The translations under genes and the position numbers were made by a program. From the NCBI RefSeq assembly GCF_009847015.1, contig NZ_WVEM01000002.1:404325-468324 (forward strand): DNA of 64,000 nt, read 5' to 3'. Origin of the DNA: Sunxiuqinia indica (GTDB lineage: Bacteria; Bacteroidota; Bacteroidia; Bacteroidales; Prolixibacteraceae). The notes beneath the pieces are model-generated. The model saw nothing but the letters and a program-made list of their open reading frames with translations. It made no database searches and was not told the DNA's origin. This document shows positions 44,922 to 53,412 of the stretch, piece by piece (the first letter of the stretch is position 1; the number at the start of each line of letters is the position of its first letter).

Positions 44922-45852
44922 ATGTTTGTATTGCTACCAGCCAATAGATGAAGACTTGGATTTTCATCCAAAGTGTTCGTCAGCGATTTTTGGTACTGCA
45001 ACGCCACCTGTAATTGAGTATACGTTGAGTCAGATGGATGAGTTGGCGAAGTCTGTCGTGGAGAGAAGCGTGACTGTTCCTGGTGTACAGCCGAAACTTT
45101 CGATGACATTAGTTAAAGCAGCCAAAGAAAAAGCGGATACTCGTTTGACTGTAGTCGGAGCCTTGGGGGGGCAGTATATTTTTAAGCCGCCTTCCGATCG
45201 ATTTCAGGAAATGCCGGAGAACGAACATGTGACCATGCGTATCGCTGAAGCATTTGGAATAAGAGTAGTGCCTTCTTCTCTAATCCGTTTGGCCTCTGGA
45301 GAGTTGGCCTACATCACAAAACGGATAGATCGAACAGAGAGCGGTGAAAAAATCCACATGTTGGATATGTATCAAATAACCGAGGCTTTCGATAAGTATA
45401 AAGGTTCTATGGAAAAAGTTGGAAAAGCTCTGGATACCTATTCCACAAATACATTGCTTGATAAAATCTTTTTCTTTGAATTGGCTCTTTTCTCTTTTCT
45501 AACGGGCAATAACGATATGCATTTGAAGAACTTCTCCATGATTGAGCAAGCCTCAGGTTGGGGACTGGCTCCGGCCTATGATTTGTTGAATGTGGCTATT
45601 GTTCTTCCTGAAGATGATGAGGAATTGGCATTGACACTGTGCGGCAAAAAGAAAAAGCTTAAACGGGAACACTTTGTGCAATTAGGTGAAGGCATGGGGT
45701 TAACCTCGAGGCAAATAGAGGGGAGTTTTAAACGGATGGTGAAAAATCGAGCGAAAGTTGCGGCTTGGATTGAAAAATCATTTTTGTCTGAGGAGATGAA
45801 ACAAGAGTATCTGCATTTAATGAATGTTCGATTTACAATCCTTAGAGAATAG
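44911..45852 (+). CDS. hipT: HipT-like serine/threonine kinase toxin
   Basis: 313 residues from the ATG at 44911. It begins with a small Cys cluster (CLYCYQPIDE...HPKC), which may bind zinc. The kinase follows: VPGVQPKLSM in the Gly-rich/autophosphorylation region near residue 52, GGQYIFKPP with the ATP-binding Lys, NNDMHLKNFS with the catalytic Asp and Asn near residue 205, and LAPAYDLLN as metal-binding segment. HipT of E. coli phosphorylates tryptophanyl-tRNA synthetase and stops translation; the target here is unknown. It overlaps hipS by 11 bp. Confidence 0.85.
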   Translation: MMRKCLYCYQPIDEDLDFHPKCSSAIFGTATPPVIEYTLSQMDELAKSVVERSVTVPGVQPKLSMTLVKAAKEKADTRLTVVGALGGQYIFKPPSDRFQEMPENEHVTMRIAEAFGIRVVPSSLIRLASGELAYITKRIDRTESGEKIHMLDMYQITEAFDKYKGSMEKVGKALDTYSTNTLLDKIFFFELALFSFLTGNNDMHLKNFSMIEQASGWGLAPAYDLLNVAIVLPEDDEELALTLCGKKKKLKREHFVQLGEGMGLTSRQIEGSFKRMVKNRAKVAAWIEKSFLSEEMKQEYLHLMNVRFTILRE

Positions 45853-46018
45853 ATTTTTCTAATTTTAAATTTTTGCAGTCCGTTGTAGCAACACTTGGAA
45901 TGATATTAAGCCTGAAATTTGGAAATCATTTACGCAAATGCTTAAGTTTGCTGCAACATGCTTACCCCGCTTCCCGTTGGATCAGCGCGCTCAGGGTAGG
46001 CTTTTTATTTTTATCCCT
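45853..46018. other. Intergenic region after the hip operon
   Basis: There is no gene. A short GC-rich patch around 45960-46010 (CCCCGCTTCCCGTTGG) resembles the one at 42507-42520 upstream of the mobilisation genes (CCCCGCTTCCG). The meaning is unknown. Confidence 0.25.
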
Positions 46019-46308
46019 ATGAGTAAGTGCCTTATAATAAACCTGCACTTACCTATGCCGATCAGCTTCAATAAGCAAAATCCAGAGGTCTAATTATTGC
46101 ATCTGAAGGCGAATTTCTGCGTCTTCTTGAGTTAAAAAACTATTACCGTTATAGCGGTTATTGGTATCCCTTGTTAGCCGATAAACAGGATCATGTGTTC
46201 AAACCAGGCGCTACTTTTGAAACGGCTTGGCAAATGTATATGTTCGATCGGGATATACGCCAGTTGGTAGTTAATGAAATGGAGGAAGTCGAAGTGGGGG
46301 AAGATTGA
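46019..46308 (+). pseudogene. Broken and truncated Abi_2 (AbiD/AbiF-type) gene
   Basis: After a start-like ATG the frame shifts; then KPALTYADQLQ is followed by a TAA, and beyond it RGLIIASEGEFLRLLELKNY and YRYSGYWYP, FKPGATFETAWQMYMFDRDI read as the N-terminal third of an Abi_2 abortive-infection protein. The remaining two-thirds are missing. There is thus a frameshift, a nonsense codon and a large truncation. It adds to the defence content of the element. Confidence 0.8.
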
Positions 46309-46327
46309 CAGTTGGATAGAAGCTAAA

Positions 46328-46358
46328 TAGGAGGAAAAACTATTTTATTTTCCTCCTA
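46328..46358 (-). terminator. Terminator of the PerR-ferritin-peroxiredoxin operon
   Basis: A perfect 11-bp stem (TAGGAGGAAAA, 46328-46338, with 46348-46358) and a 9-nt loop, 42 bp after the peroxiredoxin stop codon. The stem ends in A/T runs on both sides, so it may work in both directions. Confidence 0.65.
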
Positions 46359-46400
46359 CTCAATTGTCTAGTATTAAGATATATTGTGAATTCGTTTTCC

Positions 46401-47132
46401 CTATTCTACAGATTGAGTTTCTTTTTTCAGAATCTTATCCAAGACGACATCTTTATCCAGTTTTTTGGTGCAGAAGAACCAGTCTTTGCAGTCAAGTTCT
46501 TCGTCTTCCATTCGTCCTTTAGCTGCTCCGCAGGAACCGGCAGGACTAATAATTACATCATCACCAGGACGCCAGTCAGCAGGAGTGGCAATCTTGAATT
46601 CGTCAGCTGCTTGCAAGGCTACAACCACCCGGTATAATTCGTCAAAGTTTCTTCCCAAACTTAACGGGTAGTAAATGATCGTTCTTATAATCCCCTTCGG
46701 ATCAATAAAGAAAACTGCTCTGACCGCTTTTGTTGAATCTTCATTGGGTTGGATCATCCCGTATTTTTTGGCAACATCCATTTTAATGTCTTCAATCAGC
46801 GGGAAGTTCACTTCAACGTCCTTCATACCTTTATATTCAATTTTTTCCTTGATGGTTCTCAACCATGCAATATGGCTGTACAAACCATCAATTGAAAGCC
46901 CGACAAGTTTACAGTTTGCTTTTGCAAATTGATCTTCCATCGTCGCGAAAGTCATGAACTCAGACGTACACACCGGAGTGAAATCGGCAGGGTGGCTAAA
47001 AAGGATAACCCATTCACCTTTGTAGTCAGATGGGAAATTGATTTCGCCCTGAGTTGTTATGGCCGTAAACTCGGGAGCAGCGTCGCCAATTCTTGGCATG
47101 CTTACTACTTGTTGTTCTTGATTATTTTCCAT
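46401..47132 (-). CDS. Peroxiredoxin of the Prx6/archaeal thioredoxin-peroxidase type
   Basis: 243 residues from the ATG at 47132; the frame is open to 47195, but that would overlap the ferritin gene. The peroxidatic Cys is in HPADFTPVCTSEF (near residue 56). The resolving region GSCGAAKG...LDCKDWFFCTKKL carries further Cys residues, as in archaeal Prx. It reduces hydrogen peroxide and organic peroxides in the cytosol. Third gene of the operon perR-ferritin-prx (gaps 24 and 19 bp). Confidence 0.92.
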   Translation of the reverse strand: MENNQEQQVVSMPRIGDAAPEFTAITTQGEINFPSDYKGEWVILFSHPADFTPVCTSEFMTFATMEDQFAKANCKLVGLSIDGLYSHIAWLRTIKEKIEYKGMKDVEVNFPLIEDIKMDVAKKYGMIQPNEDSTKAVRAVFFIDPKGIIRTIIYYPLSLGRNFDELYRVVVALQAADEFKIATPADWRPGDDVIISPAGSCGAAKGRMEDEELDCKDWFFCTKKLDKDVVLDKILKKETQSVE

Positions 47133-47151
47133 TTTGAAAATTTTAAGTTTA

Positions 47152-47649
47152 TTATTCCGTCGGTCGCCCTGAAGCGATGTTTTTACTTCTTTCAATCGAT
47201 TGCAGTGCCAGATAGTTATCTCCGAACTTTCGGAGGTTTTCCATTTCTACGTCGAAATGGTCTCCATGTCTTTCTTCATCTTCGACCAGCGATTCGAAAA
47301 TCTTCTTGGACACAGAATCGGCATTGAGGGAGCACTCGTTTGCCCAAAGATTGTAGTCGCGTGCACTCGATTCCTCCATGGAAGTGGCCATTGCTAGCAT
47401 TTCTTTTACTTCATGAATTTTCTTGACTTTCTCGGAAGCCACCATTTCAACTTCTCCTTTTAAAAACAGAATTCGCTCGGCTAGTCGTTCAATATGCATC
47501 ATTTCCTCAATGGCCGTCTTTTTGAACAAGCCTGCAAGCAGGTCGTAGCCTTGGTCGTCGCAAAGGAAATGGAAGTACATGTATTGATGTACTGCAGAAA
47601 GCTCATCAGAAATGGCCTTGTTTAATAATTCGATACTTTTTTCTTTCAT
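47152..47649 (-). CDS. Ferritin-like/bacterioferritin-type diiron protein
   Basis: 165 residues forming a four-helix bundle. The di-iron ligands are visible: DELSAVHQYMYFH near residue 15, EEMMHIERLAER near 48, SSARDYNLWAN and EDEERHGDHF near 128. It oxidises and stores iron, or removes peroxide together with iron. It stands in one operon with a Fur/PerR regulator and a peroxiredoxin, a typical oxidative-stress unit of anaerobes. Confidence 0.88.
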   Translation of the reverse strand: MKEKSIELLNKAISDELSAVHQYMYFHFLCDDQGYDLLAGLFKKTAIEEMMHIERLAERILFLKGEVEMVASEKVKKIHEVKEMLAMATSMEESSARDYNLWANECSLNADSVSKKIFESLVEDEERHGDHFDVEMENLRKFGDNYLALQSIERSKNIASGRPTE

Positions 47650-47673
47650 TTTAATTGGTGCTATAATTTATTT

Positions 47674-48099
47674 TTAACATTTATCAAACGTTCCTTTTAT
47701 CTGAAGTACAAACTCTTTGATATGGAATCCTTTAATTTCCCTGTTCTTGAAATATTCTCTTAGAACTGTATCCAATTCTTCGTCGATATAATCTTCAATT
47801 AAGTCACATTCGGTACAATACAAATGATGGTGTTTACCCATAACGCCGTCGTAACGCATTACATCCCGATCGGTTGTGACCCGTCTTATAAGTTTGTTTT
47901 CAATCAAGGTGTCAAGTACTTTGTAGACAGTGCCGGAGGCAATATTCGGGTTGTTCTTTCGAATATGCTCGATTATGTTGTCGGCCGTTGGATGTCCGCC
48001 AACGCCGTAAACAGCTTCAAGAATTGCAATTCTTTGAGGTGTGACTTTTAGTCCCTTATCTGAGAGTTGATTTCTTATATTTTCTATTGTCGTTTTCAT
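47674..48099 (-). CDS. perR: Fur-family regulator, PerR-like
   Basis: 141 residues. A winged helix at about 15-85 (KVTPQRIAILEAV; ASGTVYKVLDTLIE) and a metal-sensing dimer domain with HHHLYCTECDLIED near residue 90, which carries His and Cys ligands. A second Cys pair of the structural zinc site is not obvious; only a terminal Cys is seen. The operon context of ferritin and peroxiredoxin supports peroxide sensing (PerR) over iron sensing. First gene of the operon and probably autoregulated. Confidence 0.82.
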   Translation of the reverse strand: MKTTIENIRNQLSDKGLKVTPQRIAILEAVYGVGGHPTADNIIEHIRKNNPNIASGTVYKVLDTLIENKLIRRVTTDRDVMRYDGVMGKHHHLYCTECDLIEDYIDEELDTVLREYFKNREIKGFHIKEFVLQIKGTFDKC

Positions 48100-48611
48100 T
48101 CAATCTTATTGCTTGAAGATGAATAGCTGTCAACCATTGTTTGTAAATCAATAATTTGATCTATAGTTCTAAATATTTCGTGTTTTATTTGTCGGTTTTG
48201 TATGGCCATTTTAATGAATAGGATGCTTAAATATAGAATTTTACGTTGTCTTTTTAAATTTGATCCTAAATGAGATTTATTATCTTTTAAGAGCTATTAA
48301 AATTATAAAACGTCCACTTTAAAAACAAGCATTTCAATGAATAAAGTGATCAAATGTTCGTTTTGTCGTGGTTTGGAATTATTTGTGTGTTGTTGATTCA
48401 AGCCGTGTGTAGACTAAGAAAAAGAAAAGTTTACAGGAGGTCTTCATGGGATTGACATTTCAGGAATCTTTGTCCTTCAAAGGACATTTGAAGGACGGAA
48501 TCTCGAAAAAAGTCGCTTTAAAATTTCTCGTCAATTCTCTTTTTTGTTTTGTAGGTTTAATTACTCAGGAGTGGTTGTTCAGCTAACATCTTTTCAATAG
48601 CCATTCGTGAA
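48100..48611. other. Intergenic region upstream of perR
   Basis: About 510 bp with no gene. One clear hairpin lies at 48472-48496 (GTCCTTCAAA/TTTGAAGGAC, 10-bp stem, 5-nt loop), without a T run. The perR promoter should lie near 48110-48180, but I see no certain motif. Confidence 0.3.
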
Positions 48612-48690
48612 CCAAATCGTGAATCGATCCGAAGGTGTTTTCTCAGTTCATAGGGTCTAGAATCGCCTTTTTAATATACACAAAGATCAT
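48612..48690 (-). pseudogene. Short fragment of a serine-hydrolase gene
   Basis: About 70 bp (ATCGTGAATCGATCCGAAGG onward) align with 25456-25520 inside the intact serine hydrolase gene, the region encoding LNPLGLKNTFGSIHD. Nothing else of the gene remains. It marks a deletion or rearrangement between the defence part and the redox part of the element. Confidence 0.65.
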
Positions 48691-48770
48691 TAGCTGGGGC
48701 GTCAAAAGCAAGAGAATTCAAAAGGATTGATAGAAGCTTAAGGGGAATTATAAGCAAGGAATACACACTA

Positions 48771-49565
48771 TTAAAGAAAAAACTGTGGTTCCTTTCTCTG
48801 CCCACAATTATCAAAAAGTCGTTCGCGAATTGTTTGAATAATTTCCACATCGAACGTGCGCGCTTGTTCCGGACATTGCTTAACGCAGGCACAGCACCAA
48901 ATGCATCTCTCAGCGTCGGTAAAAACGTTGCAGTTCACCGTTATGGCACCTGGCGGGCAACTTTCGGCGCAGGCTCCGCATAAGTTGCAGTTGGAGCTAT
49001 TGGTTTCGGGTGCAAGGGCTGGTCGTTGTTTACGCTCTACAAAAGGTTGATTACCTGGTAACTGCTCGAGTGCGAATAGGTGATCACGATTAGGGGTTTC
49101 CAATTTTACTTTGATCTGGCTCGAGAATGCGTGAATTTGCAGCAGATCATTAGCATCAGGCCGATTGGCTGCAATCGGCTTTTGAGCAGTAGAGTACGAG
49201 TGTTCTCCGATAAAAGCAGCCGCAGCAATAACCTGAAAATTTGCTTTTTGTACAAGCTCTGCCAATTCAAGCAAAGCGTCGTCGAACTCCCGGTTCCCGT
49301 AAACAACAAGCACGATTGCTTTTGAGCCTTTTCCATCGATATTCAGAAAACGAACGACTGCATCGAGCGGCAAGCGGCCCGAATAGACGGGCATGCCTAT
49401 AATCGAGATCGAATCTGCGTTAAAATGATCTGTGTTGATCTCAAAATCCGGCTTTGTCAGGTTAATCTGATTGACAAGGTTTGAACAGAGATCGTTAGCC
49501 AGCGTGTTTGCTATCGTTTTTGTGGTGTGAGTTGGCGAAAAGTAGATGCTGTTTATTGATTCCAT
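48771..49565 (-). CDS. EFR1-type flavodoxin-ferredoxin fusion
   Basis: 264 residues. The N-terminal flavodoxin-like part (about 1-150) opens with IYFSPTHTTKTIANTLA, the FMN phosphate loop. The C-terminal part has two [4Fe-4S] motifs, CNLCGACAESCP and CIWCCACVKQCP. Proteins of this kind move electrons in anaerobes. It sits 88 bp downstream of the CoA-disulfide-reductase gene on the same strand, so it may be a redox partner there. Confidence 0.85.
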   Translation of the reverse strand: MESINSIYFSPTHTTKTIANTLANDLCSNLVNQINLTKPDFEINTDHFNADSISIIGMPVYSGRLPLDAVVRFLNIDGKGSKAIVLVVYGNREFDDALLELAELVQKANFQVIAAAAFIGEHSYSTAQKPIAANRPDANDLLQIHAFSSQIKVKLETPNRDHLFALEQLPGNQPFVERKQRPALAPETNSSNCNLCGACAESCPPGAITVNCNVFTDAERCIWCCACVKQCPEQARTFDVEIIQTIRERLFDNCGQRKEPQFFL

Positions 49566-49653
49566 AGCATTTGAAAATTAAATCCGGCAGCCTTCAAAAT
49601 TATAAAAATGAATTTGAGACTGCCGGAGTTTCTCCCCAATAATCATTTGTTGA

Positions 49654-51348
49654 CTATTTTTCTTTTTCGAATGGCCAGCCGGCAATTCCACCTTCCATCA
49701 CTTTCACGTTGGTGTAGCCATGTGCCTTTATCAGCATGGCCGCTTCGTAGCCACGCAGCGATATTTTACAATAGGTGACAATCGTTTTGTTTTTGTCGGC
49801 GGGAAGTTCGTTGATGCGTTTCCTGAGAACGCCCAGTGGAATCAGTGTTTCACCAACGCCAAGACGGGTTTGTTCGTATTCATCGGCTCCACGAACGTCA
49901 AGAATATACAGGTCTTCGCCGCTATCGAGCATTGTTTTCAGATCGAGCGCCGAGATGCCATCAAACAGACCGTGCATCTTATTTTGAAGGATATGAGCCG
50001 TTGCGATACTGTGGTCGATAGCCAGTGAGAAGGGAGGCGCGTACGGAAGATCGGCATTCACCATGTCGTCAACCGTTAATTTCCCTTTGATTGCTGTTGC
50101 CCAAATAGCCAGTTGTTTGCTGACGTCGCCCGGACCGAGGCATTGCGCACCCAGAATTCGCCCGGTTTTCCTTTCTGCAACCAGTTTGGTGAACAGTAGT
50201 TTACCATCCATAAAACCCGGTTTGTCGGGGCTGGCATTGACCGCTTTTACATAGTCAATGTCAGCATCAATCGCTTTGGCTTCCGATAAGCCGGTGATTC
50301 CTACGCCGTAATCAAATATTTTACAAACTCCGGTCTGAATCGTTCCCGGAAAGGTCGCTACATTTCCTTTGATGATGTTTTCGCCGGCTGCACGACCTTC
50401 AAGATTTGCCAGGTCGCCGTAAGGGGCTAAGACATTTTTGCCGGTAATCAGGTTGGGAATTTCGCAGCAGTCGCCGGCAGCGTATATATCAGGGTCGCTG
50501 GTTTGCATGTACTCGTTGGCAATGATGCCTCCAAGCTTGCCAATTTCCAGCCCGGCGGCTTTCGCTAAATCAACGCGGGGACGTATGCCGATGGCTACAA
50601 CCGCCAGTTCGCAGGGGATTTCCGTACCATTCTGCAATTTAACACCGATTAGTTTGCCATTTTCTCCAATGAATTCGGCAACACCATTTTTAGTCACCAC
50701 ATTGGCTTTCGATTTCAGGTAATTTTCAACCAGCTTCGCCATTTTCCAGTCGAGGAAGGTGAGGAGTTGTGGCAGAAGTTCAATCATTGTCAGTTCAATC
50801 CCAGCCAGGTGAAGGGCTTCCAGGGTTTCGATACCGATTAAGCCGCCACCGATCACAACTGCTTTCTGTATTTTCTTTTCGTCCCTGATTTTACGCAGGT
50901 AGTCAGCATCCTGCATCGATTGCAGTGTTGTGATGCCATCAAGGTTGATTCCCGGAATTGGTGGCATATTCGCCGTTGCTCCGGTCGCAATTACCAGCTT
51001 GTCGTACTCCTGCGTGCCGGTTTCTCCGGTCAGCAAATCTTTGTATTCAATCAGCTTTTTAGCCCGATCTATTTTCGTTACCTCGGTGTTAATTTTGCAA
51101 ACAATACCCTTGGCATTCCAGTAAAAATTAGGGTCGCGAACCACGCCGGTCGGAGTACAAAGCAATTTATTGCGATCGTCGAAAAATCCGCCCACGTAAT
51201 ACGGAAAACCACAGGAAGCCATCGACAGGTCGGGGCCTTTCTGAAACATGGTTATTTCGGCAAATTCGTCCATGCGTCGTGCGCGGGCAGCAGCTTTCGG
51301 ACCTGCAGCTGAGCCGCCAATAACGATTATTTTCTTGCGTGTAGTCAT
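49654..51348 (-). CDS. CoA-disulfide reductase-like flavoenzyme fused to rhodanese
   Basis: 564 residues. The FAD-binding motif IIVIGGSAAGPKAAARAR is at the N-terminus, followed by the single active Cys in SMASCGFPYY (near residue 46), the NAD(P)H motif VVIGGGLIGIE near 168 and a dimerisation domain to about 450. A rhodanese domain (about 460-560) carries its own Cys in VTYCKISLRG. The layout matches CoADR-RHD enzymes, which reduce CoA disulfide, persulfides or polysulfide using NAD(P)H. A role in sulfur or persulfide metabolism for the neighbouring Fe-S machinery is likely. Confidence 0.9.
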   Translation of the reverse strand: MTTRKKIIVIGGSAAGPKAAARARRMDEFAEITMFQKGPDLSMASCGFPYYVGGFFDDRNKLLCTPTGVVRDPNFYWNAKGIVCKINTEVTKIDRAKKLIEYKDLLTGETGTQEYDKLVIATGATANMPPIPGINLDGITTLQSMQDADYLRKIRDEKKIQKAVVIGGGLIGIETLEALHLAGIELTMIELLPQLLTFLDWKMAKLVENYLKSKANVVTKNGVAEFIGENGKLIGVKLQNGTEIPCELAVVAIGIRPRVDLAKAAGLEIGKLGGIIANEYMQTSDPDIYAAGDCCEIPNLITGKNVLAPYGDLANLEGRAAGENIIKGNVATFPGTIQTGVCKIFDYGVGITGLSEAKAIDADIDYVKAVNASPDKPGFMDGKLLFTKLVAERKTGRILGAQCLGPGDVSKQLAIWATAIKGKLTVDDMVNADLPYAPPFSLAIDHSIATAHILQNKMHGLFDGISALDLKTMLDSGEDLYILDVRGADEYEQTRLGVGETLIPLGVLRKRINELPADKNKTIVTYCKISLRGYEAAMLIKAHGYTNVKVMEGGIAGWPFEKEK

Positions 51349-51366
51349 TTCAAATTCGATTTAAGG

Positions 51367-52149
51367 TTAGAATTGATGTGTTTGCCCGGTCTTGACGAAC
51401 GGGTTCGAAAACTGGTTTTGAAAGGCAGCCAATGCCGGTAAGTCAGTGCAATGTGAAGGGAGTATCGTTTCAACTTTTTCCCGCATGAAATAGTTGATGG
51501 TTTCCTTCGTTTGAAGGTTATTTTGTTTCAGATGGAAGCCGCCAATCACGGTTTTGATGTGGTCGACTCCGGTAATCTTTTTGGCGTATTCGCAGATGTT
51601 GCAGATGCCGGAATGGCTGCAACCGGTCACGATGATCAAGGCCTCGTTTTCGATGAAAGCCAGAGCCGAATCATCGGGAACAAAATCTTCGTTCCCGTTT
51701 TCGTCAACAAAAGCAATCGTTTGCGCCTCGAAATTGTTTGCTCTTGGAATCTCAGCCAGGAAAAAGATGTGTTTGGAAATTTGAACAGGAGTGGCTGAAA
51801 CCTGCAGATCAAACTGTTTTTCAACTTCCTGGCGGCTCATGCGCAAGCCTAAATTTGTCTGATCGTGTTTCCGAAAACGCTTCATAAATGATTTTGGATG
51901 CGTCAGCAACGGCTTATTTTGAATGTATCTCAAGCCGTCCCCGTGATCCCAATGTCCGTGACTAAGAACGATTTGGTCAACTTGCTCATTCAAATTGATG
52001 CCCAAACGACTGGCATTTTTCAGGAAGACATCACTGTGCCCTGTATCCAATAGAATTGTTTTTTCATCATGCTCAATCAGGTACGACAGTCCGTGTTCCG
52101 CATAAAAGCTGCCTCCGGCAACGTTTTCAGTTAATACCGTTAGTTTCAT
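51367..52149 (-). CDS. Metallo-beta-lactamase-fold hydrolase
   Basis: 260 residues with the signature LSHGHWDHGDGL (H-x-H-x-D-H) near residue 63, then TGCSHSGICN with a further ligand and GGFHL. It resembles the group related to 7,8-dihydropterin-6-methyl-4-(beta-D-ribofuranosyl)aminobenzene-phosphate synthase-type MBL proteins often found beside NifX/MinD genes in anaerobes. Substrate unknown. It overlaps the thioesterase gene by 4 bp, so it is in the same operon. Confidence 0.85.
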   Translation of the reverse strand: MKLTVLTENVAGGSFYAEHGLSYLIEHDEKTILLDTGHSDVFLKNASRLGINLNEQVDQIVLSHGHWDHGDGLRYIQNKPLLTHPKSFMKRFRKHDQTNLGLRMSRQEVEKQFDLQVSATPVQISKHIFFLAEIPRANNFEAQTIAFVDENGNEDFVPDDSALAFIENEALIIVTGCSHSGICNICEYAKKITGVDHIKTVIGGFHLKQNNLQTKETINYFMREKVETILPSHCTDLPALAAFQNQFSNPFVKTGQTHQF

Positions 52150-52592
52150 ACCATTTTTATTGCAAAGAGTTGATCGAATTTTTCTTTTACAAATTCCGGA
52201 ATTCGCATAGGCTTCCGGGTCTTGCTGTCGACAAAAACAACCGTCGAGTTAGCCGAACACACCAACTGGTTTTGCTCGTTCCGTGCTTCAAACTGAAAAT
52301 TCAACCGAGTGATGGGCTCTTCAGCAATAATGGTGTGAATTGTCAGCAGTTCGTCGTAACCGGCAGGTCGATGATATTGCAAATTCATACTGATGACCGG
52401 CATCATAACTTGTTGTGCCTCCAGTTTACTGTCTTCAATTCTCATTTCGCGCATCAATTCGGTGCGAGCCTGGTGAAAGTAATTGACGTAGTTACCATGG
52501 TACACGTAACCCATTTGGTCGACTTCACCGTAACGGGGGCGCAGGGTTATTTCTCCTTTAATCATTCCTTGTGTTTCAATTTTGTTTGACAT
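52146..52592 (-). CDS. Hotdog-fold acyl-CoA thioesterase (4HBT/YbgC type)
   Basis: 148 residues from the ATG at 52592; the frame is open to 52661, inside the preceding gene. RYGEVDQMGYVYHGNYVNYF carries the catalytic Asp of the YbgC/4HBT hotdog family. It hydrolyses acyl-CoA thioesters. Here it is wedged between an MBL-fold protein and an Mrp ATPase, with overlaps on both sides, an unusual partner set for which I have no explanation. Confidence 0.88.
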   Translation of the reverse strand: MSNKIETQGMIKGEITLRPRYGEVDQMGYVYHGNYVNYFHQARTELMREMRIEDSKLEAQQVMMPVISMNLQYHRPAGYDELLTIHTIIAEEPITRLNFQFEARNEQNQLVCSANSTVVFVDSKTRKPMRIPEFVKEKFDQLFAIKMV

Positions 52593-53412
52593 ATTTGAAG
52601 CCCCAGGCTTTATCCGACACCGATTTTTGAATCGATTCGGCCAGGGCTCTGAATTTTTCAACCATAATCGGGTTCTTGCTTATTTTGAAGGTTTCGGGCG
52701 AATTCACTTCATTTTCACAAATTAGCGGCAGTTGAGCCAACAGTGGAACATTGAGTTGGTTCGCCAGCAGCTGGCCGCCCCCGTTCCCGAATACAAAATA
52801 GCGCTCGTCGGGGTGTTGTGCCGGTATAAAATAGGCCATGTTTTCGACCACGCCCAAAAGTGGCACATGGAGGTGCTCATTTTCGAACATATCAGCAGCT
52901 TTCTCCGCGTCTGCCAGCGACAATTGCTGGGGTGTAGTCACAATTAGTGCTCCTGAAATCGTTAGTTTCTGAATGGCGGTTAGCTGAATGTCGCCTGTCC
53001 CCGGAGGAAAATCCAGGATCAAGAAATCTGTTTCGCCCCACTCGGTCGACGATAATAGTTGCGTCAGTACGCCGGATGCAGCTGGTCCGCGCCAGATCAA
53101 TGATTTTTTCTTGGTAACAAAGAACCCAACGGAAATGAGTTTGACGCCATATTTTTGAACAGGCATATATTTTTCACCTTCCGGATATTTAAAAACCTGT
53201 GGCTTTTCATCCTGAACATCAAAAAGAATCGGGCTTGAAGGTCCATACAGGTCGGCGTCGAACAACGCTGTTTTATAGCCTTCAGACGCCAAGGCGACTG
53301 CAAGATTGGCAGCCACAGTTGATTTGCCGACGCCGCCTTTCCCGGATGCTACAACGATGATGTTTTTTACACCGGGGAGTTTTATTTTTTCGATTGTTGC
53401 TTGCTTATTCAT
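52576..53412 (-). CDS. Mrp/NBP35-type Fe-S carrier P-loop ATPase
   Basis: 278 residues from the ATG at 53412. The deviant Walker A motif GKGGVGKST is near residue 27, DADLYGPSSP near 57 and DFPPGTGD near 136. The C-terminal CxxC expected of a full Fe-S carrier is not seen, so it may act more as ATPase partner. Members carry or insert Fe-S clusters. Overlaps the next MinD-like gene by 8 bp. Confidence 0.88.
   Translation of the reverse strand: MNKQATIEKIKLPGVKNIIVVASGKGGVGKSTVAANLAVALASEGYKTALFDADLYGPSSPILFDVQDEKPQVFKYPEGEKYMPVQKYGVKLISVGFFVTKKKSLIWRGPAASGVLTQLLSSTEWGETDFLILDFPPGTGDIQLTAIQKLTISGALIVTTPQQLSLADAEKAADMFENEHLHVPLLGVVENMAYFIPAQHPDERYFVFGNGGGQLLANQLNVPLLAQLPLICENEVNSPETFKISKNPIMVEKFRALAESIQKSVSDKAWGFKYVKQN

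Noticed and set aside
44586-45852. A hipA gene broken by a frameshift
   Set aside because: Both parts have their own starts, overlap properly, and match the sizes and order of the HipS and HipT proteins of known HipBST systems.
47133-47195. Longer start for the peroxiredoxin
   Set aside because: It would overlap the ferritin gene end and precede a well-placed ATG at 47132 that begins the family's usual N-terminus.
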